Assembly (NCBI RefSeq): GCF_947497915.1
Contig: NZ_CANMIJ010000001.1
Coordinates: 1,175,611-1,239,610, forward strand
Reading direction: 5' to 3'
Length of the DNA stretch: 64,000 bases
Origin: an uncultured Erythrobacter sp.
GTDB taxonomy: Bacteria; Pseudomonadota; Alphaproteobacteria; Sphingomonadales; Sphingomonadaceae
This document shows, in pieces, positions 8,451 to 18,207 of the stretch. Numbering within the stretch: position 1 is the stretch's first letter; each line of letters opens with the position of its first letter. A program made the translations under genes and the position numbers. The notes under the pieces are model-generated. The model was given only the letters and a program-made list of their open reading frames with translations. It was not told where the DNA came from and made no database searches.

Positions 8451-9008
8451 TCAGTCGTCTGTCCGATCGTCAAAGTCGTCTTCATCATCGCTTAGGTCGA
8501 CGTGACTGGCAGGTTGGATAGTCGAAACAGCATGCTTGTAAGCGAGCTGAACGGCTCCATCGCGTTCGAGCAACATGCAGAACAGGTCGTACGAAGCGAT
8601 CCGGCCCTGCAACATGACACCGTTCACAAGGAACATGGTGACTTGCACATTGGCATCACTGACTCGGCTCAGAAAAATGTCCTGCAACAGGCGTTGTTTC
8701 TTATTCCCCGAACGCATAGCAAATTGCTCTGCATCCATTGGCCCGCCGGGCATGATTGTGGAAATAGCGTGTTTATAGACAAGTTGTGACTGCCCATCGC
8801 GGCGCAGCAGGATCGAAAAGTTATCGAACCACGTCACGATACCTTGCAGCTTCACACCCTTGACGAGGAACATCGTCACAGGGGTCTTGTTCTTACGCAG
8901 AAGGTTTAAGAAGGCATCTTGCAGGTTGCCTCCTCCTTGGCGCGGTCCGCCCGAGGCTTCACCGCCGCCTGAACCTGGACGCGGAGAGAGAATCCGTCCG
9001 TTCGACAT
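8451..9008 (-). CDS. hfq: RNA chaperone Hfq with two fused Sm domains
   Basis: The 185-residue product holds two complete Hfq domains in tandem: about 29-87, with [17 protein letters not shown] and YKHAIST, and about 107-167, with [17 protein letters not shown] and YKHAVST. Both keep the proximal-face residues (Gln/Asp at 30-31 and 109-110, Phe at 64 and 143, YKH at 78-80 and 157-159). The rim arginine patch of E. coli Hfq (RRER) reads RKNK in the first domain and SDAN in the second. A glycine-rich N-tail (12-28) and an acidic C-tail (171-185) flank them. A GGAG site precedes ATG 9008. Hfq normally forms hexamers of about 80-residue subunits, so three copies could build one ring. Confidence 0.95.
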   Translation of the reverse strand: MSNGRILSPRPGSGGGEASGGPRQGGGNLQDAFLNLLRKNKTPVTMFLVKGVKLQGIVTWFDNFSILLRRDGQSQLVYKHAISTIMPGGPMDAEQFAMRSGNKKQRLLQDIFLSRVSDANVQVTMFLVNGVMLQGRIASYDLFCMLLERDGAVQLAYKHAVSTIQPASHVDLSDDEDDFDDRTDD

Positions 9009-9164
9009 TGTACATGCTCCAATTATTGGCGGCCGCCTTTACGGTCCGCAGGTTAGGCACATGCAAACAGCCCACCCGTTCACAATACCTGACTGCACAA
9101 TGACGATTAGAGGCGCGAACGGCAATCCTTGAATTTTTATCAACTGACCTGACGCGTGGGAACG

Positions 9165-10553
9165 CTACTCTTTGGTCTTACCTTCCTTGCGATCAGCCAT
9201 ACCGAGCAGTTTTAGTTTCCGGTGAAGCGCAGATCGCTCCATTCCGATAAAAGTGGCTGTTTTGGAGATATTGCCTGAAAAGCGGCGGATCTGGATCGTG
9301 AGGTATTCGCGCTCAAAACTCTCGCGAGCCTCACGTAGTGGGACACCCATCATAGCCGTCAAACCTTGTCCAGAAGCAGCCAGTTTGCCGCCCGTGATCT
9401 CTCCGGGGAGCATATCGGTTTCGACAACTGTAAGGCGATCACGCGGTGTCATAATGATCGTCCGTTCAACCACATTGCGGAGCTGCCGTACATTGCCCGG
9501 CCAATCATATGCCTGCAGCGCAGCCATGGCTTCTTCGGAAATTTCTGGCGGCGCGATGCCCTGATCTGTGGAATACCGGGTGAAGAAATGTTCAGCCAAA
9601 GCAGGAATGTCATCGCGGCGTTCCGCCAATGACGGAATGGAAACGGGCACGACGTTGAGGCGGTAGAAAAGGTCTTCGCGGAAGCGCTTTTCCTCCATTT
9701 CCAACGCAAGATCGCGTGTCGTCGACGATACCACCCGGACATCGACGCCGATCTGACGGCTGCCCCCCACCCTCACAAAGCTTTGTTCGGTCAGGACACG
9801 GAGAATACGCGCCTGAGTGGAAAGGGGCATGTCAGCGACTTCATCAAGATAAAGTGTGCCGCCATCTGCCAGTTCGAGGAGGCCGGGACGCACTTGCTTG
9901 CCGTCGGCTTCCTCGCCGAACAATTCCTGTTCAAAACGTTCCGGCGTGATGCGCGCCGAATTAACGAGGACGAACGCGTGTTCGGCCCGGCCACTCCACG
10001 CGTGGAGAAGGCGTGCTGCGACTTCTTTGCCAGCGCCAGCTGGGCCGGAAATGAGCACCCTACTCCCAGTGTTTGCTACCCGTTTCAAAGTGGCGCGCAC
10101 GGCGTTGATCGATGCTGAGTTACCGGTGAATTCCGCGCTGTTCCAATTGCTGTCGCGCAGGCGGGTGTTTTCGCGGCGCAGGCGCTCTGTTTCTGTGGCG
10201 CGTTCAACGAGCATCAACAGACGCTCTGCCTCGAATGGCTTTTCAATAAAGTCCATCGCGCCGCGGCTGACGGCGGAAACAGCTGTGTCGATGTTGCCGT
10301 GCCCGGAAAAGATAATGACGGGCAGATCAGGTTCGCGAATCTTGATCGCATCCAGCAGTTCAAGACCGTCCATCTCGCTACCGTGCAGCCAGACGTCGAG
10401 CAGCACGAGGCTAGGGCGGCGCTCATCCACTGCGGCAAGCGCGCTAGTGCTGTCTGCGGCTGTTCGGCAATCATAGCCTTCATCGCCGAGCACGCCGGAG
10501 ACCAGTTCGCGAATATCGCGTTCATCGTCGACTATCAGGATATCAAGCGCCAT
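9165..10553 (-). CDS. ntrX: Response regulator NtrX (AAA+ type)
   Basis: This 462-residue regulator pairs with NtrY in nitrogen, redox and envelope control in alphaproteobacteria. The receiver domain has the phospho-acceptor Asp53 in LLDVW; the AAA+ domain has Walker A GPAGAGK at 170-176 and Walker B YLDE at 235-238; a Fis-type helix-turn-helix ends the protein. The sigma54-contact loop GAFTGA is absent: the matching stretch reads GEEADGKQVRPG (about 213-224). This loss is known for alphaproteobacterial NtrX and suggests that it does not activate sigma54 promoters in the classical way. It follows ntrY after 48 bases. Confidence 0.93.
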   Translation of the reverse strand: MALDILIVDDERDIRELVSGVLGDEGYDCRTAADSTSALAAVDERRPSLVLLDVWLHGSEMDGLELLDAIKIREPDLPVIIFSGHGNIDTAVSAVSRGAMDFIEKPFEAERLLMLVERATETERLRRENTRLRDSNWNSAEFTGNSASINAVRATLKRVANTGSRVLISGPAGAGKEVAARLLHAWSGRAEHAFVLVNSARITPERFEQELFGEEADGKQVRPGLLELADGGTLYLDEVADMPLSTQARILRVLTEQSFVRVGGSRQIGVDVRVVSSTTRDLALEMEEKRFREDLFYRLNVVPVSIPSLAERRDDIPALAEHFFTRYSTDQGIAPPEISEEAMAALQAYDWPGNVRQLRNVVERTIIMTPRDRLTVVETDMLPGEITGGKLAASGQGLTAMMGVPLREARESFEREYLTIQIRRFSGNISKTATFIGMERSALHRKLKLLGMADRKEGKTKE

Positions 10554-10601
10554 GTGCGGCTCCTTGGGTTTGGTGGGGTATTTGGAGGTCAGTTTTCAGG
10601 G

Positions 10602-12827
10602 TCATATTGGATCGCCATCGGACGTCTGGGGATCGCGCGCGAACCTGAGTGTGACACAGGTGCCGCCCGTCTCTGCACTCGCGAAGCTCATATCGCCGCC
10701 ATGTTCTTCGACGATCTTGTTGACGATCGCGAGGCCAAGGCCGGTGCCCTTTTCACGTGTCGTCATGTAGGGTTCGGTGATCCGATCGCGCTCTGTCGGT
10801 AGCCCGATGCCGTTGTCTTCGATGTTGATCGAGAGGAACGCATCGTCATTGACCATTGTGACAGAAACGTTGCCGGCATACTCTCCTTTAGCCTCTGCGA
10901 CGCGCGCTTCGATGGCTTCGACAGCGTTCTTAAGAACGTTTGTCATGGCTTGGCCAAGCTGGTGCCGGTCACAGCTAACCATGCGCGTATCGAGGGAATT
11001 TGCTGTGAAGCGGAATTCGATGCCAGTGTGAGCGACCTCTTGGAGGAAGACCGCCTGTTTCACGAGATCGACCGCGTCTTCGTTGCGAAACACTGGTTTC
11101 GGCAAACGTGCGAAGGACGAAAATTCATCCACCATTTTACGCAGGTCGCCAACTTGCCTAACGATGGTGCTGGTAAGCTCATCGAAAAGCTCACCGTCGT
11201 CGGCTTCTACCTGTTTGCGATAGCGACGTTTTAGGCGCTCTGTTGCAAGCTGGATCGGCGTAAGCGGGTTCTTGATTTCGTGGGCAATGCGCCGTGCAAC
11301 GTCTGACCAAGCAGCCTGTCGCTGGTTGAGAAGCTGCCGTGTAATGTCTTCGAAAGAGACCACATGACCGTCCGATCCCGGTGCAATTTTCACGGCTAGG
11401 GTGAGCAATTCGTTACCCTTGGCGTGGCTTACAATCGCGCTGTCTTGCCCGTCATTGATCAACTGTGTGATCTCAGGCGTGAGGTCTCCGAGAGGTTGCC
11501 CGACAAAATCATGGTTTTCATCGAGCGCCAACAGTTGCTGCGCGGACCCATTCATCAACAGCACGCGATTTTCCGCATCGACCGATACAATTCCCGCAGT
11601 CACAGAATCGAGCACAGCCTCTGTAAAAGCGCGCCGATCATCGATTTGACGGTTTGCGTTGACCAAAGCGTCTGTCTGCTTTTCCAGCTGCGCGGTCATC
11701 CTGTTAAAGGCGCGGTTGAGCAAGCCAATCTCATCGGCACCAGTGCGACCTTCTACCCGCAAGGCAAAGTTGCCCTGCCCCACCTTTCGCGCGGCTCCCA
11801 CAAGGTCAGTCAGCGGCTCAACCTGCCGATCCGCGAAACGCAGAGCAAACCAGACGGCCAGACTGACGAGCAGAAGGCTCATCGCGACGAGCGCAATATT
11901 AAACTGCAATTGAAGCCTTCGTGCATCGTCCGAAAGCGTTTCATAGCCAGTCGCGATGGCCTGAGCATTCGACCACGAATTGAACATCGAAGCTTCGGTA
12001 TTGCGAGCGTTGTAGAGGTAGATTCCGCTTTCGGCATCGATTGGTGCCAGTGCCGCGATCCTATCGGGGCTTCCTCCAACGACGACGATCTCTCCCGCGT
12101 CGAGCTGATTAAGAGCAGTCTCGCTGAATTCGAGCAGAAGATTGTCTTCTAGAAGGTCGTAAATCGCGGCCGTGCGCAGGGTATCGTCGTCAAGACGCTG
12201 AAGGATTGCACTTTCTGAAATTTCGCGAGCTTGCGCTTGATAAGCATAGAAGTCGGGGAAACTAGGATCGGAAATCGGCACCCTAGCCAGAATAGTCCGC
12301 ATGTCCGTTGCCATCGTGATGGTTTCATCCTGCACATCACGCTGATTTGCATCGTAATAGCTTTGCGCCAGCTCGTTGGCGTTCTGCATAAGACCGCGGG
12401 ATTCGTCCGAGAACCAGAAATCAACGCCCGTCTGGAACAGAAAGCCTGCGAAACCGGCAACTAGCAACGTGGGAACTGCCGCAACCATTGAAAAGAAGAA
12501 CACGAGACGGACGTGCAATCGTGCCGTGCTCCCGGCTGCGCGTTTTAATGCCAATCGCCGGCCGATTAGGATGAGCAAGCCCATCGCAGGCACGAGGACC
12601 GCAACGAGCAGCAATGATAACTGGGTGGTTGGAAGCAGTTCGCTCTCACCGGGATCGTTGGAATAGACCAGATAGTTCGCGATCAACGCAGCAGCGAGCG
12701 CAATTACCGCGCTGATTTCGAGTAAACGAAAGACATTCGCTTTGCGAGATGCGACGACATAGCGCCTCCACCAGCGCGGCGATTGCCGGGGTGAATTGCC
12801 ATTTGTCTGGTTAGCGTTCGCTTCCAT
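10602..12827 (-). CDS. ntrY: Transmembrane sensor histidine kinase NtrY
   Basis: This 741-residue inner-membrane kinase has three hydrophobic helices in the first 132 residues (about 37-54, 70-92, 108-132), a periplasmic sensor region, a fourth helix at about 308-330, then HAMP, PAS (about 400-500) and kinase domains. The H-box is RRIAHEIKNPLTP with His516; the ATPase shows the N-box NVLKNAVEAIEA, the G1 box EDNGIG and the G2 box GTGLGLAI. It presumably phosphorylates NtrX. The order ntrC-ntrY-ntrX on one strand is the typical alphaproteobacterial arrangement; 69 bases separate it from ntrC. Confidence 0.95.
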   Translation of the reverse strand: MEANANQTNGNSPRQSPRWWRRYVVASRKANVFRLLEISAVIALAAALIANYLVYSNDPGESELLPTTQLSLLLVAVLVPAMGLLILIGRRLALKRAAGSTARLHVRLVFFFSMVAAVPTLLVAGFAGFLFQTGVDFWFSDESRGLMQNANELAQSYYDANQRDVQDETITMATDMRTILARVPISDPSFPDFYAYQAQAREISESAILQRLDDDTLRTAAIYDLLEDNLLLEFSETALNQLDAGEIVVVGGSPDRIAALAPIDAESGIYLYNARNTEASMFNSWSNAQAIATGYETLSDDARRLQLQFNIALVAMSLLLVSLAVWFALRFADRQVEPLTDLVGAARKVGQGNFALRVEGRTGADEIGLLNRAFNRMTAQLEKQTDALVNANRQIDDRRAFTEAVLDSVTAGIVSVDAENRVLLMNGSAQQLLALDENHDFVGQPLGDLTPEITQLINDGQDSAIVSHAKGNELLTLAVKIAPGSDGHVVSFEDITRQLLNQRQAAWSDVARRIAHEIKNPLTPIQLATERLKRRYRKQVEADDGELFDELTSTIVRQVGDLRKMVDEFSSFARLPKPVFRNEDAVDLVKQAVFLQEVAHTGIEFRFTANSLDTRMVSCDRHQLGQAMTNVLKNAVEAIEARVAEAKGEYAGNVSVTMVNDDAFLSINIEDNGIGLPTERDRITEPYMTTREKGTGLGLAIVNKIVEEHGGDMSFASAETGGTCVTLRFARDPQTSDGDPI

Positions 12828-12896
12828 CGTGTCGTTGTTACAACGCCACTGTGGTATTTTTGCAAGAGGAAACTTTGCCGCCTGCCCCAGCCGCTA

Positions 12897-14339
12897 TTAA
12901 GCTGAACGCGAAAACCGCTCTGGCTCTATGCGCAGCTCGCCTATCCGCTTGCGCAGAGTATTGCGGTTTATGCCAAGCAATTTGGCCGCACGGAGTTGGT
13001 TGCCGCTCGTCTCTCCCAGCGCATGCTCAATCAGCGGTTTTTCAAACGCAGCCAGCGCCTGCGCGTAAACTGTGCCAGAGGCAGGGCTATGGTCATGGAG
13101 CCATTGGCCCAATGCCTGTCCAATCCCTCCATCACGCTGCTCTTCGCTGCCGCCCGGCGCAAGTGCTTCATCGCCGAGGATATCGTGCAAATGCCCCGCA
13201 TCGATCAAATCATCGCGCGCCATCAAGGCCAGCCGGTAAACCACATTTCGAAGCTCACGCACATTTCCGCGCCAATTGCGGGTCTCAAGCCCGTGGATAG
13301 CGTCCGTAGTTAACTGCCTGCGCGGCAAGCCATCGTCTGCGGCCTGCGCAAGGAAATGCTGTGACAACACGCCAATATCTTCGCGTCTTTCGCGTAGCGG
13401 CGGCAAGTGGATTGGCACGACGTTCAGACGGTAATAAAGGTCTTCACGAAAGGTGCCTGCCGCTATCATCGGCACGAGATCTTTGTTGGTCGCGGCAACG
13501 ATCCGCACATCGACAGAGATTTCCTGACGGCCTCCTACTCTCCGAATGCGGCCTGATTGGAGGGCGCGGAGCAAACGGGTCTGAGCCTCGGCCGGCATAT
13601 CGCCAATTTCATCAAGGAACAGCGTTCCGCCATTGGCTTGCTCGAATTTGCCGATTGCCTGTGCGATCGCGCCGGTGAAGGCACCTTTTTCATGGCCGAA
13701 CAGCTCGCTTTCGATGAGATCAGATGGGATTGCGGCGGTGTTCACGGCCACAAACGGGCCAGAGCGGCGACTGCCCAACTGGTGCACCGCTTCCGCGACG
13801 AGCTCTTTTCCGGTCCCACTTTCTCCAGTGACTAGGACTGTCAGATCATTGCGCAGGACGCGCGTGATCATCCGGTAAACGCCCTGCATAGCCGGACTGC
13901 GCCCGACAAGCGGCATTCCGTCGTCTTCCGGCAGGCATAGTGCGTTCGACGTGTCGTGCCCGCCGCGCGCTCCGCAGGCCTGCTGTACGGCCTGAACCAC
14001 TTCATCCAGATCGAATGGCTTTGGGAAATACTCGAAAACATCGCTATCGCTGGCGCGTACCGCGGTATCTAAAGTATTTTGGGCTGACAGGACGATTACA
14101 GGCATATCCGGCGCAATCGTGCGGACCGCATCCATGCTTGCAAGGCCATCGCCATCTTCCAACATGACGTCGGTCAACATCACATCGAACCTTTGTCGCT
14201 GGAGCCATTGATCGCGTTCGCGCATCGAGACGCAATGCTCGATAGCGAACCCTTCATCTTCGAGCGCCGCCATCATGACCGTTGCGATGGCGTGATCATC
14301 CTCGACCAATAGGATTGTGTTGCCTGCTTTTGACGTCAT
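12897..14339 (-). CDS. ntrC: Nitrogen regulation response regulator NtrC
   Basis: This 480-residue sigma54-dependent activator switches on nitrogen-scavenging genes when phosphorylated by NtrB. The receiver has Asp57 in LTDVML; the AAA+ domain has Walker A GESGTGK at 172-178, an intact GAFTGA loop at 219-224 and FLDEIGDM at about 241-248; the C-terminus carries a Fis-type helix-turn-helix in LRAAKLLGINRNTLRKRI. Its ATG overlaps the ntrB stop by four bases, so the two partners are translationally coupled. The intact GAFTGA loop contrasts with its absence in NtrX of the same operon. Confidence 0.96.
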   Translation of the reverse strand: MTSKAGNTILLVEDDHAIATVMMAALEDEGFAIEHCVSMRERDQWLQRQRFDVMLTDVMLEDGDGLASMDAVRTIAPDMPVIVLSAQNTLDTAVRASDSDVFEYFPKPFDLDEVVQAVQQACGARGGHDTSNALCLPEDDGMPLVGRSPAMQGVYRMITRVLRNDLTVLVTGESGTGKELVAEAVHQLGSRRSGPFVAVNTAAIPSDLIESELFGHEKGAFTGAIAQAIGKFEQANGGTLFLDEIGDMPAEAQTRLLRALQSGRIRRVGGRQEISVDVRIVAATNKDLVPMIAAGTFREDLYYRLNVVPIHLPPLRERREDIGVLSQHFLAQAADDGLPRRQLTTDAIHGLETRNWRGNVRELRNVVYRLALMARDDLIDAGHLHDILGDEALAPGGSEEQRDGGIGQALGQWLHDHSPASGTVYAQALAAFEKPLIEHALGETSGNQLRAAKLLGINRNTLRKRIGELRIEPERFSRSA

Positions 14340-15424
14340 GCCGCGTCTCCCATGGCTTCATTGCTTTGTGGCAGATGCAAACGGAAATGGGTCAACTCGC
14401 GTTTCATATCGCGTTCGTGACTAATGCTACCGTTCATATCTCTCACCAATTTGCGTACCAGCGCGAGGCCCAATCCTTGGCCCGACTTCTTGGAGGAAAC
14501 GAACGGCTCGAACACGTGATTGCGGATCGAAGGATCAATGCCGCCTCCATTGTCGGAAACCGTGATTTCGATCGGCAGACGCACAGTCCTGCCTACACGA
14601 ATAGCGCTGAAGGCAAGGCCGCTGACAAATCGCGTTTGAACAGTAATCTTCGGCGGATCATCCGATCCTGCCGCTGCGTCGCGTGCGTTCGAAATGAGGT
14701 TGATCAGCACTTGCTCGAGCACATCACGGTTCGCCAAAACGGGCGGCAGTGACGGATCGAACTCTTCGCGGATTTCCACTTGAGTGGTATCTCCAGCGCG
14801 CACTGTTGCGATCGCTGCGCGAATGGCCTCATGCGGGTTACACGGTGCGGGCGGCTCGGTTTGCTTGCTGCCCAATTGCTGCATGCGGTCGATCAGCCGG
14901 GCAATCCGGTCCACTTCGTCGGTGATCATCCGGGCCAATTTTTTGTCCTGATGCGGCAATTTACGTGCGACCAGCTGCCCCGCTCCGCGAATGGCAGACA
15001 ACGGATTCTTGATCTCATGCGCAAGTATGGAAGGCGCGCCTAACGTCGATCCGGCCTCAACCTCTCGCGCATTCTCTTCATGAGTAATTTCGGACAACGT
15101 GACCACGCGCCAACCGGCATGACTGGAAAGCGGGGAAATCGTCAGATTGACACGCGTCTCTACCTTACTGGCGACGACATGAATATCGCGAGCAACCAAT
15201 GCAGCGTCGGCGTCCGCCAACCTCTCCTCTACGCGCTCTTCAAGATTGCCGAGCAATTCTGAAATTCGCCTCCCATTTAACCTGCTAGCACTCTGGCCCA
15301 GCAGGTTTTCAGCAGCGTGATTGGCCTCTGCGATGCGGCTTTCACCGTCGATCAGGAGCATCGCAAAAATAAGCCCGCCAATTTGGGCTTCGGCATCGGG
15401 CTTCCCCAAAGCCTCGTCAGACAT
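14336..15424 (-). CDS. ntrB: Nitrogen regulation sensor kinase NtrB
   Basis: This cytosolic kinase of about 362 residues has an N-terminal PAS domain (about 15-110), the H-box ILAHEIKNPLSAIRGAG with His136 when counted from ATG 15424, the N-box LINLISNARDAA, the G1 box SDNGGGID and the G2 box GQGLGLALV. In the classical system, PII proteins control its kinase and phosphatase activity towards NtrC. I prefer ATG 15424; a TTG at 15433 would overlap the dusB stop. No glnB-type PII gene is seen nearby. Confidence 0.94.
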   Translation of the reverse strand: MSDEALGKPDAEAQIGGLIFAMLLIDGESRIAEANHAAENLLGQSASRLNGRRISELLGNLEERVEERLADADAALVARDIHVVASKVETRVNLTISPLSSHAGWRVVTLSEITHEENAREVEAGSTLGAPSILAHEIKNPLSAIRGAGQLVARKLPHQDKKLARMITDEVDRIARLIDRMQQLGSKQTEPPAPCNPHEAIRAAIATVRAGDTTQVEIREEFDPSLPPVLANRDVLEQVLINLISNARDAAAGSDDPPKITVQTRFVSGLAFSAIRVGRTVRLPIEITVSDNGGGIDPSIRNHVFEPFVSSKKSGQGLGLALVRKLVRDMNGSISHERDMKRELTHFRLHLPQSNEAMGDAA

Positions 15425-15429
15425 CACGA

Positions 15430-16446
15430 TCAAGCAGCCCGGCGGTTCAGGAACGGCTCGTAAAAGCGTTCGATCTCGCCAAGCACTTCCTTAGGATCAT
15501 CGATCATGTTGGCTTTGTTCCGGAACTCAGCCGATCCATGCATCCCTTTGGTGTACCAACCGATGTGCTTGCGCGCGATCTTTGTCCCGACTTCGCTTCC
15601 ATAATGATCGAGCATGCGGTCATAATGTTCCATTAGAACGCTGAATTGCTCATCAAAGCTGGGCGTCGGGATGCTTTCGCCTGTCCGCCACCAATGCATA
15701 ACCTGACCAAGCAGCCACGGTTTGCCATAGGCGCCGCGCCCGATCATCAGCCCATCAGCGCCAGACTGCTCCAAAGCTTTCGCTGCATCGTCAATCGTGC
15801 AGATATCGCCATTGACGATCACCGGAATGGATACGGATTCTTTGACTTTTCGGACGAAGGACCAGTCTGCGCTGCCTTTATACATCTGATTCCGGGTGCG
15901 ACCGTGAACAGTGATCATCTTCACGCCAAGGTCCTCTGCGATCCGGGCCATTTCCGGGGCATTCAGGCTCGCGTGGTCCCAGCCCATCCGCATTTTAACA
16001 GTGACAGGCACATCGACCGCTTTAACGGTTGCTTCCATCAGTTTGGTCGCAAGGGGCACTTCGCGCATCAACGCACTGCCTGCCATCTGCCCTATGACTT
16101 TGCGCACAGGGCAGCCGAAATTGATGTCAATGATGGCCGCGCCATTGCCCTCTTGCAGTTTGGCGGCCTCACCCATGCTGTTTGGATCGCAGCCGACAAG
16201 CTGCATCGAAACAGGTTCTTCGATCTTATCCCACGCTGTTTTCTGGAGCGATTGCCGCGTTTCGCGGATGGCTGCCTCACTGGCGACCATTTCCGTCACG
16301 TTTAGGCCCGAACCATAGCGGCGCACGAGCGTGCGGAAAGGCATATCGGTCACACCAGTCATCGGGGCGAGCAATACGGGTTGCGCAATCTCGACAGGGC
16401 CGATTTGGATCGGCTTGATCGGTGGAGGGGTTGGAAGGTCTGTCAT
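15430..16446 (-). CDS. dusB: tRNA-dihydrouridine synthase (NifR3/DusB)
   Basis: This 338-residue FMN enzyme reduces specific uridines in tRNA to dihydrouridine. The catalytic cysteine is Cys112 in [23 protein letters not shown] near residue 25 and [11 protein letters not shown] later match the Dus fold. It heads the ntrB-ntrC operon, where it was first named nifR3. Its upstream region with ispDF is only 77 bases long and must contain both divergent promoters. Confidence 0.95.
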   Translation of the reverse strand: MTDLPTPPPIKPIQIGPVEIAQPVLLAPMTGVTDMPFRTLVRRYGSGLNVTEMVASEAAIRETRQSLQKTAWDKIEEPVSMQLVGCDPNSMGEAAKLQEGNGAAIIDINFGCPVRKVIGQMAGSALMREVPLATKLMEATVKAVDVPVTVKMRMGWDHASLNAPEMARIAEDLGVKMITVHGRTRNQMYKGSADWSFVRKVKESVSIPVIVNGDICTIDDAAKALEQSGADGLMIGRGAYGKPWLLGQVMHWWRTGESIPTPSFDEQFSVLMEHYDRMLDHYGSEVGTKIARKHIGWYTKGMHGSAEFRNKANMIDDPKEVLGEIERFYEPFLNRRAA

Positions 16447-16523
16447 GAAATGGGATGCCTAAAATTTGGGCAGCGCATAGTGCATTGCGGAAAATCCGTC
16501 CAGACCCTAAGCGCGATGCCGCA

Positions 16524-17684
16524 ATGAACGATGAACCTGCCCTTCCCCCGTTTTCCGCTATAATCGTCGCGGCGGGCAGAGGCTTGCGTGTCGGCGGTGA
16601 CACTCCGAAACAGTTTCGCCAATGGCGAGGCAAGCCCGTTTTGAGGCACTCAGTCGAAGCGCTGGCCCGTGCGGGTTGCAGTGAGATTGTGATTGTTGCG
16701 CCCGCGGGGATGCATGAAGAGGCATTGGCCGCCGCTGGCGAGCATCTGTCGATTAGCGCTGTTGATGGTGGAGCCACTCGTCAGGACTCGGTTCACGCAG
16801 GTCTCCGGGCATTGGCGCCTTCTCGGCCAGCCCAAGTGCTTATCCATGACGCCGCGCGACCTGACCTGCCTCAGAACGTCATTTCTGCGTTGCTCAAAGC
16901 TCTCGATAAGCACGTCGGAGCTATTCCGGCCTTACCTGTCGTCGACAGTTTAGCTGTTTGCGGCACCGGTGATGTCATGTCGGGTAAAGCGGATCGTGAA
17001 ACCCTGCGCCGCGTCCAGACACCGCAAGCGTTCCGGTTCGGTGACATTATGGCTGCCCATGACGCATGGAACGGAGCAACCGATGCTGGCGACGACGCGC
17101 AGGTGCTATCGGCAAGCGGCGGTTCAGTTGCGCTCGTGCAAGGTGATGAGCGGCTCAAGAAAATCACCTTTGCAGAGGATTTCGGAGATACGATGACAAC
17201 TGCACAGTTCCGTGTCGGACAAGGATATGATGTTCACCGCTTGCAGGCCGGTGAAGAATTGTGGCTGTGCGGGGTCAAGTTAGACCATGACAAAGGTCTG
17301 GCCGGGCATTCCGATGCGGACGTTGCTCTCCATGCTATTACCGATGCGGTGTTGGGTGCGGTTGGACAAGGCGACATCGGAACCCATTTCCCGCCAAGCG
17401 ATCCCAAATGGGCCGGTGCGCGTTCTGCGCAATTTCTGAAACACGCGGTGAAGCTGGCTTCGGTAGCCGGATACGCGATCGGGAACATTGATCTCACCAT
17501 TATCTGTGAAGCTCCCAAAATCGGCCCGCATCGTCCGGCAATGCGCAGCGAAGTTGCGCGCATTACCGGCCTTGCTGAAGACGCCGTCAGCATCAAAGCA
17601 ACAACGACTGAGCGGCTCGGTTTTACCGGACGCGAAGAAGGCATCGCAGCTCAAGCCATTGTTGGCCTGGCGAAACATGTCTGA
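16524..17684 (+). CDS. ispDF: Bifunctional IspD/IspF (MEP pathway)
   Basis: This 386-residue fusion carries two enzymes of isoprenoid synthesis. Residues 1 to about 224 are 2-C-methyl-D-erythritol 4-phosphate cytidylyltransferase, with IIVAAGRGLRVGGDTPKQF and IHDAARPD; residues from about 228 are 2-C-methyl-D-erythritol 2,4-cyclodiphosphate synthase, with the metal motif GYDVHRL and HSDADVALHAITDAVLGA. The two catalyse non-consecutive steps, and the fusion is known from alphaproteobacteria and campylobacters. ATG 16524 is chosen because it begins just before the conserved nucleotide-binding strand. Confidence 0.96.
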   Translation: MNDEPALPPFSAIIVAAGRGLRVGGDTPKQFRQWRGKPVLRHSVEALARAGCSEIVIVAPAGMHEEALAAAGEHLSISAVDGGATRQDSVHAGLRALAPSRPAQVLIHDAARPDLPQNVISALLKALDKHVGAIPALPVVDSLAVCGTGDVMSGKADRETLRRVQTPQAFRFGDIMAAHDAWNGATDAGDDAQVLSASGGSVALVQGDERLKKITFAEDFGDTMTTAQFRVGQGYDVHRLQAGEELWLCGVKLDHDKGLAGHSDADVALHAITDAVLGAVGQGDIGTHFPPSDPKWAGARSAQFLKHAVKLASVAGYAIGNIDLTIICEAPKIGPHRPAMRSEVARITGLAEDAVSIKATTTERLGFTGREEGIAAQAIVGLAKHV

Positions 17685-17694
17685 AGGAACACGA

Positions 17695-18207
17695 ATGACC
17701 AAAACTCTCCTCCCCGCCGATATTGATGATCTTGCCGCAAAGGTGGTTGCTGCGAATATCGAGGCGGGCCGCACGGTTGCGCTGGCTGAGAGTTGCACTG
17801 GCGGTCTTGTCGCGGCGGCTATCACGGAAATTGCCGGGTCCTCGGCGGTGCTTGATCGCGGTTTTGTGACCTATTCCAACGAGGCGAAAATGGAATCGCT
17901 GGGTGTGGGTCAGGATATAATTGAAACGTTTGGCGCGGTGTCGATTGCCTGCGTCTGGGCGATGGCTGCTGGCGCATTGAAGAATTCAAACGCCGATGTT
18001 GCGGTCGCGATCAGCGGAGTTGCTGGTCCGGGTGGCGGCACACAGTTAAAGCCTGTCGGGACAGTGGTTTTCGCGCGGGCATATCGCAATCAGGACGGCG
18101 AACCTGAGGGTGAGCTAAAGCACTTCTATGTCGACGAAGGCGAAAATGGCCGCGCCTCTATCCGACGTCAGGCGACGCTTTGCGCGCTTGAATTGTTGCT
18201 GCCGTAA
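17695..18207 (+). CDS. pncC: Nicotinamide-nucleotide amidohydrolase (CinA C-terminal type)
   Basis: This 170-residue stand-alone CinA domain deamidates NMN to nicotinate mononucleotide in the pyridine nucleotide salvage cycle. The catalytic signature AESCTGG (Ser33) and FVTYSNEAK, together with GVAGPGGGT, are typical. GAAGGA at 17683-17688 places the start at ATG 17695, although ATG 17677 overlapping ispDF is possible. The last 40 bases run through the 3' end of the convergent COQ10-like gene, so the two transcripts are complementary there. Confidence 0.92.
   Translation: MTKTLLPADIDDLAAKVVAANIEAGRTVALAESCTGGLVAAAITEIAGSSAVLDRGFVTYSNEAKMESLGVGQDIIETFGAVSIACVWAMAAGALKNSNADVAVAISGVAGPGGGTQLKPVGTVVFARAYRNQDGEPEGELKHFYVDEGENGRASIRRQATLCALELLLP

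Noticed and set aside
10299..10802. A plus-strand frame of 167 codons across the ntrX/ntrY junction
   Set aside because: It is antisense to two clear regulator genes and has no supporting motif.
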